10,389 nucleotides of DNA, taken from the NCBI GenBank assembly GCA_021648585.1, contig JAKISM010000082.1, positions 1 to 10,389 of the forward strand, given 5' to 3'. The translations under genes and the position numbers were made by a program. Positions 1 through 6,181 of this stretch are shown in pieces (the first letter of the stretch is position 1; every line of letters starts with the position of its first letter). The stretch comes from Devosiaceae bacterium. Lineage in GTDB: Bacteria; Pseudomonadota; Alphaproteobacteria; Rhizobiales; Devosiaceae. Below the pieces are notes generated by a model. It saw only the letters and a program-made list of their open reading frames with translations, was not told the DNA's origin and ran no database searches.

Positions 1-221
1 TCTGGATCAAACATTAAAGCGTCGATCAAACCCTCTCTTTTTGTTAGCTTAAAGGGCTGGATTTTTAGTGAAAGTTTTGAGTTTAGTTTTTCAATGGCCT
101 TATTTGCACGACGACGAAAAAACCAGCGAACGGAAGGCGCAAGCAAACGATCAATTAGCCCAAAAAGCGCTAAAATTGCTGCAAGTATCACAAACCAAAT
201 TGGTAGTGTAATTGTTCCCAT
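1..221 (-). CDS. PlsB-like (lyso)glycerophosphate acyltransferase, N-terminal part only
   Basis: Only the first 73 codons are in the window; the gene continues past the left edge. The protein starts MGTITLPIWF and has one hydrophobic segment at about residues 5-24, followed by an arginine-rich stretch (PSVRWFFRRRANKAIEKLN) and then PFKLTKREGLIDALMFDP. I recognise this N-terminus from a family common in Alphaproteobacteria and annotated as 1-acyl-sn-glycerol-3-phosphate or glycerol-3-phosphate acyltransferase (PlsB-type fold), acting in phospholipid synthesis at the inner membrane. The catalytic HX4D box lies outside the window, so activity cannot be checked. The start at 221 is supported by a purine-rich Shine-Dalgarno (AAGGGGGAG on the minus strand, about 227-235). 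It lies 71 bp downstream of the FAH-family gene on the same strand, with no clear terminator between them. The family call rests on recalled similarity. Confidence 0.68.
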   Translation of the reverse strand, partial: MGTITLPIWFVILAAILALFGLIDRLLAPSVRWFFRRRANKAIEKLNSKLSLKIQPFKLTKREGLIDALMFDP

Positions 222-292
222 TTCTTCTCCCCCTTAAGAGGAGTGTGCCGTTTTAGATGAATTTCGTCAAGTTTTGTTAAAATTATATTTGT

Positions 293-1138
293 TTAAGAAC
301 TAACAATTTCCTGATTTTGCTCACCTAAGCCCTCAACACTAAGGCGCATTTTTTGCCCTGCTCTTAGGAATATCGCTTCTGGCTTTTTCCCCATGCCAAC
401 ACCGGGAGGAGTGCCAGTTGTGATGATGTCACCTGGTAATAATGTCATAAATTGACTAACATAATGCACTAGATGTTTTACGCCATAGGCCATAGTTTTT
501 GTTGTGCCATTTTGCATTTTCTTGCCATCTACCTCTAGCCAAAGTTTAAGATTTTGTGGGTTAGGCACTTCATCTTTAGTTACTAAATATGGGCCAATAG
601 GGCCAAAAGTGTCGGCTGATTTCCCCTTTACCCATTGGCCAGCTTTTTCAATTTGATTTACGCGTTCAGAAATATCATTGACCACGCAATAACCTGCAAT
701 ATGATCTAGCGCATTTTCTTCCCTAATATAATTTCCCTTTGTGCCAATCACTATGCCAAGTTCAACCTCCCAATCTAGTTTTTTAGAATTTGGCGGCATG
801 ATAATATCATCGTTTGCGCCACAAATGCAGGTAGTGGCTTTTGTAAATATTACTGGCTCAGGGGGAATGTTTAATCCCATTTCTTCAGCATGATCAGAAT
901 AATTTAAACCAATGCCAATAAATTTGCTAACATTTCCAACGCAAGCGCCAATGCGCTCATTGGCATCTAATATGGGTAGGGAAGTAAGATTACTGTTGCG
1001 GATTTTGTCGAGGCTTTTTGCACCAAGCGCATCACCAGCAATATCACTGACAATAGATGAAATATCTCTAATTGTGCCATCATCAAGTAAAATCGCTGGT
1101 TTTTCTGAGCCTAAATTCCCGATACGCATAAGTTTCAT
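293..1138 (-). CDS. Fumarylacetoacetate hydrolase (FAH) family protein, possible 2,4-diketo-3-deoxy-sugar-acid hydrolase
   Basis: This 281-residue protein is a complete FAH-family hydrolase. The N-terminal lid region (about 1-70) is followed by the catalytic core, with GLNYSDHAEE at 77-86, the metal-binding acidic pair in DWEVELG (E124, E126) and D155 in VVNDISER. KGKSADTFGPIGP at 171-183 and TGTPPGVGMG at 241-250 are further family signatures. FAH enzymes use Mg2+ or similar to cleave C-C bonds of 2,4-dioxo acids. The closest remembered relatives are labelled ureidoglycolate lyase or 2,4-diketo-3-deoxy-L-fuconate/L-rhamnonate hydrolase; the latter releases pyruvate and L-lactate. No ureide genes are nearby, whereas an L-lactate dehydrogenase gene is divergent 114 bp away, which favours a sugar-acid role (inference). 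The start at 1138 has a GGAAGG ribosome binding site at 1147-1152, spaced 8 bases. The family is secure; the substrate is not. Confidence 0.85.
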   Translation of the reverse strand: MKLMRIGNLGSEKPAILLDDGTIRDISSIVSDIAGDALGAKSLDKIRNSNLTSLPILDANERIGACVGNVSKFIGIGLNYSDHAEEMGLNIPPEPVIFTKATTCICGANDDIIMPPNSKKLDWEVELGIVIGTKGNYIREENALDHIAGYCVVNDISERVNQIEKAGQWVKGKSADTFGPIGPYLVTKDEVPNPQNLKLWLEVDGKKMQNGTTKTMAYGVKHLVHYVSQFMTLLPGDIITTGTPPGVGMGKKPEAIFLRAGQKMRLSVEGLGEQNQEIVSS

Positions 1139-1166
1139 AAAAATAACCTTCCAAAAAATAATATAA

Positions 1167-1195
1167 TTGTTGTAATATTCAACCCTAAATATAAA
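1167..1195 (+). promoter_or_regulatory. Candidate sigma-70-type promoter for lldD
   Basis: In the 114-bp divergent region between the FAH-family gene and lldD, a TATAAA (1190-1195) lies 17 bp downstream of TTGTTG (1167-1172). The -10 matches the consensus at five of six bases, but the -35 only at its first three. Transcription would start near 1202, giving a leader of about 50 bases. The region is AT-rich, so a chance match is possible. I found no convincing promoter for the FAH gene on the other strand. Confidence 0.3.
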
Positions 1196-1252
1196 CTAGA
1201 AGTCAAGTTTTACTGTATGATTGAGGTATGAACCTATGCAAATGAGGCAAAA

Positions 1253-2407
1253 ATGAAACTTAAAAATGCGCTTATTATTTCTGATCTAAAAGGAATGGCA
1301 AAAAACCGTGTGCCCAAAATGTTTTTTGATTATGCCGATTCAGGCTCGCTCACCGAGCAAACCTATTTTGCTAATGAAAGCGATTATGCTAAAATTCTTC
1401 TTAGGCAGAAAATTGCTAGAAAATTATCAGATCGCTCATTAAAAACCACAATGATAGGGCAAGAAGTTGCAATGCCGCTTGCTCTTGCACCCATTGGCAT
1501 GGCTGGAATGCAGCGTGCAAATGGTGAGATTTTGGCAGCAAAGGCGGCGCAAAAAGCTGGTGTTCCCTATGTGCTCTCAACCATGTCTATTTGCTCAATC
1601 GAGGATATTGCTCAGGCAACTAAAGCGCCATTTTGGTTTCAGCTTTATGTAATGCGTGATCATGATTATGTTCGGGCAACGCTTGATAGGGCAAAAAAGG
1701 CTGGTGTAAATGCACTCGTTCTAACAATGGATTTACAGTTACTCGCACAACGGCACAAGGATTTGCGCAATGGGCTAACCGCTCCGCCAAAATTTACTCC
1801 AAAACATATTTATCAAATGGCAAGCCGTCCAATGTGGTGCTTGCGTATGTTAGGCACAAAAAACCATTCTTTTGGTAATATTCAGGGACATGCAAAGGGT
1901 ACAGAAAATTTGCGTTCTTTAAGTGCTTGGACGCATGATCAATTTGATCTTGAGCTAACTTGGGACAGTGTTAGATGGATTAAGGATTATTGGGGTGGCA
2001 AGCTAATAATCAAGGGCATTCTTGATGTGGAAGATGCTAAAAGTGCGGTTAGTGCTGGAGCTGATGCGATAATTGTTTCAAATCATGGTGGGCGACAGCT
2101 TGATGGTGCGCCTTCTTCAATTCGTGTGTTGCCAGAAATTGTTGAAGCGGTGGGTAAAAATGTAGAAATTCATATTGATGGTGGCATAAGAAACGGACAA
2201 GATATCTTAAAAGCCAAAGCGCTTGGCGCACAAGCTGCCTATATTGGGCGACCATATATTTATGGGCTTGGGGCAGGGGGCGAAGCCGGTGTTACTCGTG
2301 CTATTGATATATTGAGAAATGAACTTGATCAGACAATGGCATTTTGTGGTGAGCGAGATATAAATAATATCGGCGCTCACCATATATATAGTAATTTAAC
2401 TTTATAA
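1253..2407 (+). CDS. lldD: FMN-dependent L-lactate dehydrogenase (alpha-hydroxy-acid oxidase family)
   Basis: The 384-residue product has the usual length of LldD and the whole TIM-barrel FMN fold. Residues equivalent to the known active site of glycolate oxidase and flavocytochrome b2 are visible: Y27 (FFDYADSG), LAPIGMAG at 78-85, Q130 and Y132 (FQLY), D160 (TMDLQ), K254 (LIIKGI), and H278 with R281 in SNHGGRQLDGAPS. IDGG (308-311) and YIGR (330-333) form the FMN phosphate site. AQRHKDLRNG and LSAWTHDQFD are typical of LldD rather than glycolate or mandelate oxidases. The enzyme oxidises L-lactate to pyruvate at the inner face of the membrane and passes electrons to quinone. The start at 1253 has a GAGG site at 1244-1247; nearby upstream ATGs are out of frame. 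The stop lies 2 bp from the end of the convergent DUF2892 gene. The C-terminal tail after INNIGAHHI is poorly conserved, as is common. Confidence 0.93.
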   Translation: MKLKNALIISDLKGMAKNRVPKMFFDYADSGSLTEQTYFANESDYAKILLRQKIARKLSDRSLKTTMIGQEVAMPLALAPIGMAGMQRANGEILAAKAAQKAGVPYVLSTMSICSIEDIAQATKAPFWFQLYVMRDHDYVRATLDRAKKAGVNALVLTMDLQLLAQRHKDLRNGLTAPPKFTPKHIYQMASRPMWCLRMLGTKNHSFGNIQGHAKGTENLRSLSAWTHDQFDLELTWDSVRWIKDYWGGKLIIKGILDVEDAKSAVSAGADAIIVSNHGGRQLDGAPSSIRVLPEIVEAVGKNVEIHIDGGIRNGQDILKAKALGAQAAYIGRPYIYGLGAGGEAGVTRAIDILRNELDQTMAFCGERDINNIGAHHIYSNLTL

Positions 2408-2409
2408 AA

Positions 2410-2619
2410 TCATTTGGTTTTGCAAGTATTAATGCCTAACACGCTATAAAGCGGGCATGAGCCCATAAATGAAGTTATTAGCGCAACAAGCCCTACAATT
2501 ACCAAAAGCCCGCCCCAGATTAAACCAAGCCCTGCCCAATAATACCAAGCAAGACCCAATAATACTACGCCCAAAATCAGACGTACAGCACGATCAATAG
2601 TTCCAGAATTCTTATTCAT
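2410..2619 (-). CDS. Small DUF2892 (YgaP transmembrane-type) inner-membrane protein
   Basis: A 69-residue protein with the pattern of the DUF2892 family: an N-terminal NxGTIDRAVR motif (residues 4-13), two hydrophobic segments at about 12-28 and 32-51 forming a hairpin, and the C-terminal signature GSCPLYSVLGINTC with cysteines C55 and C66. In E. coli YgaP the corresponding membrane domain is fused to a rhodanese; free-standing versions like this one are widespread. Their biochemical role is not established, though many sit under sulfide- or persulfide-responsive ArsR-family repressors. No rhodanese or repressor gene is seen here. An excellent ribosome binding site (AAGGAG on the minus strand, 2626-2631, 6-base spacing) fixes the start. 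It is read as a single gene from its own promoter, downstream of and on the same strand as the response regulator gene. Confidence 0.88.
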   Translation of the reverse strand: MNKNSGTIDRAVRLILGVVLLGLAWYYWAGLGLIWGGLLVIVGLVALITSFMGSCPLYSVLGINTCKTK

Positions 2620-2631
2620 AATAATCTCCTT

Positions 2632-2651
2632 ATATTAGATGTTACTAATAT
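2632..2651. promoter_or_regulatory. Inverted repeat over the DUF2892 promoter, candidate repressor operator
   Basis: Perfect 7-bp arms, ATATTAG (2632-2638) and CTAATAT (2645-2651), are separated by six bases. The repeat covers most of the predicted -10 box of the DUF2892 gene and ends just before its Shine-Dalgarno, a position suited to repression. Size and AT-richness resemble operators of ArsR/SmtB-family repressors such as BigR/SqrR, which are known to control genes of this type. Assignment to that family is inference; no regulator gene is in the window. Confidence 0.45.
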
Positions 2652-2675
2652 TGGTATAGTGAGACCAAAAGTCAA
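2647..2675 (-). promoter_or_regulatory. Candidate promoter for the DUF2892 gene
   Basis: On the minus strand, TTGACT (2670-2675, five of six consensus bases) is followed after exactly 17 bp by AATATT (2647-2652, four of six). The predicted start would be near 2640, leaving a leader of about 20 bases that carries the AAGGAG ribosome binding site. The -10 lies inside the inverted repeat 2632-2651. Confidence 0.5.
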
Positions 2676-2693
2676 ATCATTTTTTATAAAGTT

Positions 2694-3335
2694 CTAAGCA
2701 GATCCAATTAAGCCATTTTCTATAGCGTAGCGTGTAAGCCCTGCCGTTGTTTTTATATTGAGTTTCTTCTTGATGTTTTTGCGGTGTGTTTCAACTGTCC
2801 TAACAGAAATATTAAGAAATTCGCCAACATCTTTAGAGCTTTTCCCCCCAGCAACTAAAACTAAAATAGATTGCTCTCGAGTTGATAGAGGTGATGGGGA
2901 TTGCCTGTCAGCTTCATGGCTTAGCAATACTTCAGAAACTCCAGATGAAAAATATGTTCCCCCTGCGGCAATAGCGTCGATTGCGGCAATAATTTCATTG
3001 GTTGAAACATCTTTCAAAATATAGCCAGAAGCGCCATACATTACTGAAGTTGAAATATATTCTTTGCTATCATGCATAGAGAGCATCAATATTCGGATTT
3101 TTGGATAGCGCTCCTTAAATAATTCAATAGCATCAATACCATTTATATCCTCCATATTGATGTCCATCATAACAATTTCTGGCTCAGTAATATTAGCAAC
3201 TATTAGGGCTTCTTTTACACTTGAAGCAACCCCGACCACATCAATATGTTGATAGGTCTCAATAACCGCCCTAATTCCTTCGAGCACTAAGGGGTGATCG
3301 TCAACAAGCAATATTTTTGTTGGCAACAAACTCAT
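2694..3335 (-). CDS. NarL/FixJ-family response regulator
   Basis: The 213-residue protein has a receiver domain (about 6-122) with the acidic pocket D12/D13, phosphoacceptor D58 (MMDINM), S86 and K108 (YILKDV). A LuxR-type helix-turn-helix follows at about 148-207, with LSTREQSILVLVAGGKSSKD and the recognition region SVRTVETHRKNIKKKL at 177-192. This is a standard NarL-type transcription regulator. Its start codon overlaps the stop of the histidine kinase gene (ATGA at 3332-3335), which shows co-translation and a cognate pair; an AAGGAA site at 3341-3346 lies inside the kinase gene. The best visible target is the 7-2-7 inverted repeat at 4827-4848, upstream of the TRAP transporter and of its own operon. 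The specific signal and regulon are inferred, not shown. Confidence 0.93.
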   Translation of the reverse strand: MSLLPTKILLVDDHPLVLEGIRAVIETYQHIDVVGVASSVKEALIVANITEPEIVMMDINMEDINGIDAIELFKERYPKIRILMLSMHDSKEYISTSVMYGASGYILKDVSTNEIIAAIDAIAAGGTYFSSGVSEVLLSHEADRQSPSPLSTREQSILVLVAGGKSSKDVGEFLNISVRTVETHRKNIKKKLNIKTTAGLTRYAIENGLIGSA

Positions 3336-4714
3336 ATTATTTCCTTAGATTGAGAAACATAAATTGATCGTGGCATCTTGGCAATTAAAGTTGTGCCAGC
3401 TTTTGTTGATTTAATGCTAAGCGAGCCACCAAAATGTTCCATTCGCTCTTGCATATTCCTTATACCAAGGCCCTTAGTATTTTTCTTGTCCTTTTTATTG
3501 CCAATAAAACCAGTGCCATTATCGTTTATTGTCATTACCGCACCAGTTCTTCTTGAAGCTAAGTTAATAGATATTTGTGTCGCTTTAGCATGTCGTTCGA
3601 TATTATTTAAGGCTTCTTGTGCCACACGATAAAGCGCCGTCTTGGCTTCGGGTGGCAAAAGATTTTTGAAAACGACGGCAGATAAATTTATCTTAATTCC
3701 AGTATTTTCGCTAAAATTGCTGGTTAGAGCCTGAAGAGCTGCACTAAGGCCAAGATCATCAAGTATTGCGGGGCGTAAATCATGCGAAATAGTGCGCACC
3801 TCTTTTATTGCATCTTGTAAATTTAACGCACCTTTTTCTATTGTAGAATATGCTTCACTAGATCCAGATTTTACTCGCCGCTTTGCCAAATCTAAAACAT
3901 AGCGCACCCCAACAAGGTTTTGCGAAATACCGTCATGGAGTTCTCTAGCGATGCGGGTTCGTTCTTCCTCTTGTGTATCAATTATACGTTGAGTTAATTC
4001 TTTTAGCTTTTTATCTGCCATTTTCCTTTCACGTAAATTAAGAAATATGCCAGTAAGAAAAACAGCCAATATTGCTGGAACTGTTATTAGAGCTACAAGG
4101 AAAAATGTTCTATCTATTGAAGATTTAAGTTCCAAATTTGCAACATTTGTTTGCGCTAAAACATCATCAATATAAAGGCCAGTTCCAAGCATCCAATTCC
4201 ATTTTTCAAGCGCTACTGCATAAGATAATTTATCAGCAATTTCGCCGGAGGAAGGTTTTTCCCATTTATAATAATGAAACCCTCCACCTTTTTGCGCTAC
4301 TTTTATCAGGTTCTCAATTACTCTGTCCCCGTCTGCATCTTTTAAATCTATCCAGTTTTCACCAATACTAAATGGTTGTTTTGGGTGCACGAGATTATTT
4401 CCTAAATAATCATAAACAAAGAAATAGCCATCTTCGCCTCCATAGGATAATTGAGTGAGAATATTTTTAACTCTTTCTTGCGCATCAAAATCATCAGGTG
4501 CAGCATTAGAATATATTGGCTCGATAGAGGACAAAGCAAGATTTGTGTAATTGACTATTTCTTGTTGTTTAGCTTCAAGCATATTTTGCTCAAATGTATT
4601 AATGCCGCTTTTAGCCAAATCACTAGATTGAGAGGTAACAACTAATGTAATTGCCAAAATAGCAATTATTAGCGGTAAAATAGCTAATGCCAGAACTTGT
4701 TGCTTAAAACTCAT
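3332..4714 (-). CDS. Cache-domain sensor histidine kinase (HisKA_3, NarX/DegS type)
   Basis: The 460-residue membrane kinase has a first transmembrane segment at about 7-28, a periplasmic single Cache domain (about 33-195) with the hallmark DGYFFVYDYLGNNLVHP around 95-111, and a second transmembrane segment at about 203-226. A short linker leads to a HisKA_3 dimerisation domain with phosphoacceptor H260 in ERTRIARELHDGISQ. The ATPase domain follows: N-box near ALYRVAQEALNNIERHAKA (360-378), G1 DNGTGF (398-403) and G2 KGLGIRNMQERM (414-425). All catalytic motifs are intact. Cache domains of this kind often bind small carboxylates outside the membrane. Being divergent from a TRAP carboxylate transporter, it probably senses the same or a related substrate (inference). 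The start at 4714 has AAGGA at 4719-4723. It is co-transcribed and overlaps with the response regulator gene. Confidence 0.92.
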   Translation of the reverse strand: MSFKQQVLALAILPLIIAILAITLVVTSQSSDLAKSGINTFEQNMLEAKQQEIVNYTNLALSSIEPIYSNAAPDDFDAQERVKNILTQLSYGGEDGYFFVYDYLGNNLVHPKQPFSIGENWIDLKDADGDRVIENLIKVAQKGGGFHYYKWEKPSSGEIADKLSYAVALEKWNWMLGTGLYIDDVLAQTNVANLELKSSIDRTFFLVALITVPAILAVFLTGIFLNLRERKMADKKLKELTQRIIDTQEEERTRIARELHDGISQNLVGVRYVLDLAKRRVKSGSSEAYSTIEKGALNLQDAIKEVRTISHDLRPAILDDLGLSAALQALTSNFSENTGIKINLSAVVFKNLLPPEAKTALYRVAQEALNNIERHAKATQISINLASRRTGAVMTINDNGTGFIGNKKDKKNTKGLGIRNMQERMEHFGGSLSIKSTKAGTTLIAKMPRSIYVSQSKEII

Positions 4715-4826
4715 AATGTCCTTTTACTCAATGAATGAGCTTTTAGTTATCATGCCATAATAGCGTAATTTTGTATAATTTCATTGTTCAATAAGAATAT
4801 ACTTAATAGAGAAAATATCAATTTCG

Positions 4827-4848
4827 CACTACGTATTTCTGGGTAGTG
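4827..4848. promoter_or_regulatory. NarL-like 7-2-7 inverted repeat, candidate response-regulator operator
   Basis: Arms CACTAC (4827-4832) and GTAGTG (4843-4848) are perfect inverted repeats around a 10-bp centre. Read as NarL heptamers (TACYYMT), the site is TACGTAT (4830-4836), two bases, then CTGGGTA (4839-4845), whose complement is TACCCAG; each half matches the published NarL heptamer at six of seven positions and the spacing is the classic 7-2-7. It lies between the NarL-family two-component operon and the TRAP binding-protein gene. If the TRAP promoter uses TATAGT at 4887-4892, the centre falls near -61, a typical activator position. Binding by the neighbouring regulator is inference. 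Confidence 0.6.
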
Positions 4849-4863
4849 AGAGAAAATTATCAC

Positions 4864-4900
4864 TTAGCCTTTTACATTTGCTCTTTTATAGTGCTAAAGT
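4864..4900 (+). promoter_or_regulatory. Candidate promoter region for the TRAP binding-protein gene
   Basis: Two readings are possible. TATAGT (4887-4892, five of six) sits 17 bp after a poor -35, TTAGCC (4864-4869), as expected for an activator-dependent promoter. Alternatively TTTACA (4871-4876, five of six) sits 18 bp before TAAAGT (4895-4900), which carries a TG one base upstream like an extended -10. Transcription would begin near 4899 or 4907. The sequence alone does not decide between them. Confidence 0.4.
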
Positions 4901-4904
4901 GAAA

Positions 4905-4925
4905 TGGTCGCAATTTCTGCGACTA
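4905..4925 (+). promoter_or_regulatory. Hairpin in the leader just upstream of the TRAP binding-protein RBS
   Basis: GTCGCA (4907-4912) and TGCGAC (4918-4923) form a perfect 6-bp stem with a five-base loop, extendable to 8 bp through one G-U and one T-A pair. It ends ten bases before the AGGGAG ribosome binding site at 4935-4940. No T-run follows, so it is not a terminator. A 5' stabilising stem-loop for a highly expressed mRNA, or a second dyad operator at the transcription start, are the likely roles; both are inference. Confidence 0.45.
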
Positions 4926-4946
4926 ATTAGTTTTAGGGAGAAATAA

Positions 4947-6032
4947 ATGGAACGTCGTAAATTTTTAACAGGTACAGCACTCGTTGGTGCTGGTGTTGCT
5001 GCTACAACTTTAGCAGCTCCTGCAATTGCAGGGGGTCATGAAAAGCTAACCATGGTTACATCTTGGGGTCGTGGTGCTGCTGGTGTGTTTGATGCTGCTC
5101 AACATTTTGCTGATAGTGTAAACGCAATGTCTGATGGTACATTAGAAATTGATATTAAAGCACAAGGTGAACTTGTTTCAGGTCTACCTGCTGTTTTTGA
5201 TGCTGTAACATCTGGTCAGGCTGATATGTATCACGCTGCTGATTATTATTATATTGGTCAGCATCCAGCTTTTGCATTCTTTACTGCTGTGCCTTTTGGT
5301 ATGGTGCCAAGTGAAATGATGAACTGGTACTACCATATGGGTGGTCATGAGTTACACCGTGAACTAGGTGAAGAATTTGGTCTAGTATCATTTCTTGGTG
5401 GTAACACAGGCCCACAAGCTGGTGGTTGGTTCAAAAAAGAAATCAAATCATCTGCTGATTTTAATGGTCTTAAATTCCGTATGCCAGGTCTTGGTGGTAA
5501 AGCTCTTGGTAAGTTAGGCGCTTCTGTGCAAACTATTCCAGGTTCTGAAATATACCAAGCACTAGCTTCTGGTGCAATTGATGCTCTTGAGTGGATTGGT
5601 CCTTGGGCTGATGAAAAAATGGGCTTCCAAGAAATCACGAAGATTTATTATACTTCTGGTTTCCATGAGCCAGGTGCTGCACTTTCAGTTGCCACAAACC
5701 AAGATCGCTTTAATTCACTTTCACCAGCGCATCAAAAAATGATTGAAATTGCATCTGCTGAAACTCATCAGTGGAGCTTAGCGCAATTTAAAGCTAATAA
5801 CTCGCAAGCACTTACACGTTTAATTGCTGGCGGTGTTACTGCTCTTGAATTCCCTGATGAAGTTTGGGATGCATTTGGTAAGGCTTCAAAAGAAGTTATG
5901 GATGAAAACATGGATGATGAATTGTTTAAGAAAACATCTGAGTCTATGCAATCTGCAATGCGTCAGTCTGCTAACTGGGATTCGCTTTCAGCTGGTGCTT
6001 ATACTGCTCAACGTACACGCGTTTTGGGTTAA
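4947..6032 (+). CDS. dctP: TRAP transporter substrate-binding protein (DctP/TakP-like), Tat-exported
   Basis: The 361-residue periplasmic binding protein of a tripartite ATP-independent transporter. The N-terminus MERRKFLTGT carries a twin-arginine motif, then a hydrophobic stretch and a likely cleavage after AAPAIA (residue 28), so it is probably folded before export. Family ligand-site features are clear: GGNTGPQ with Q157, FRMPGLGG with R178 (the arginine that binds the substrate carboxylate), EWIGPW with E215/W216, and GFHEPG with E241. The Q, E and W positions match those forming the metal- and ligand-binding site in the 2-oxoacid-binding TakP and lactate-binding relatives, which suggests a small monocarboxylate (2-oxo- or hydroxy-acid). 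Glycine codons are mostly GGT, unlike the neighbours, consistent with high expression. AGGGAG at 4935-4940 supports the start. A terminator-like hairpin follows the stop. The exact ligand is unknown; the symbol is generic. Confidence 0.92.
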   Translation: MERRKFLTGTALVGAGVAATTLAAPAIAGGHEKLTMVTSWGRGAAGVFDAAQHFADSVNAMSDGTLEIDIKAQGELVSGLPAVFDAVTSGQADMYHAADYYYIGQHPAFAFFTAVPFGMVPSEMMNWYYHMGGHELHRELGEEFGLVSFLGGNTGPQAGGWFKKEIKSSADFNGLKFRMPGLGGKALGKLGASVQTIPGSEIYQALASGAIDALEWIGPWADEKMGFQEITKIYYTSGFHEPGAALSVATNQDRFNSLSPAHQKMIEIASAETHQWSLAQFKANNSQALTRLIAGGVTALEFPDEVWDAFGKASKEVMDENMDDELFKKTSESMQSAMRQSANWDSLSAGAYTAQRTRVLG

Positions 6033-6057
6033 GTTACTTAAATGTTTTTATAATCAG

Positions 6058-6088
6058 AAGCCGGGCAAATTGCCCGGTTTCATTGTTT
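6058..6088 (+). terminator. Terminator-like hairpin between binding-protein and permease genes
   Basis: CCGGGCAA (6061-6068) and TTGCCCGG (6070-6077) are perfect inverted repeats, giving a GC-rich stem of 6-7 bp with a small loop, extended outwards by AAG/TTT pairs (6058-6060 with 6078-6080). The T-tract is interrupted (TTTCATTGTTT), so termination is probably partial. Placed 25 bases after the binding-protein stop, it would let a minority of transcripts continue into the permease genes and also protect the 3' end of the abundant binding-protein mRNA. Confidence 0.65.
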
Positions 6089-6181
6089 AAGCTCTTTTAT
6101 AAACAAATTTTACAAAGACTAAGTTTGTTTTTGAAAGTGCTGCGTGATAGTGCGAAAGGGATATCTTTATTTTTTGAAGTT

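Noticed and set aside
912..1166. Plus-strand open frame antisense to the start of the FAH-family gene
   Set aside because: Its protein has no recognisable features and the opposite frame encodes a complete, well-conserved enzyme with a good ribosome binding site.
1168..1182. Possible GntR-type operator in the FAH-lldD divergent gap
   Set aside because: The best dyad (TTG...CAA around AATATT) has mismatches and lacks the GT-N-AC core expected of LldR/FadR-type sites.
2442..2464. Two adjacent small palindromes, CGCT-ATAA-AGCG and GGGC-ATGA-GCCC, downstream of lldD
   Set aside because: Four-base arms only, without a T-run, and they lie in the codons of the conserved GSCPLYSVLG motif of the DUF2892 protein, so coding constraint explains them.
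4905..4920. Possible sigma-54 promoter (GG...GC spacing) ahead of the TRAP binding-protein gene
   Set aside because: The GG and GC elements are one base too far apart for a -24/-12 promoter, the surrounding consensus is missing, and the response regulator has no sigma-54-interacting AAA domain.
5345..5638. Minus-strand open frame inside the TRAP binding-protein gene, and similar long frames inside dctM, lldD and the kinase gene
   Set aside because: They mirror strongly conserved coding sequence on the other strand, have no ribosome binding sites or recognisable domains, and are explained as shadows.
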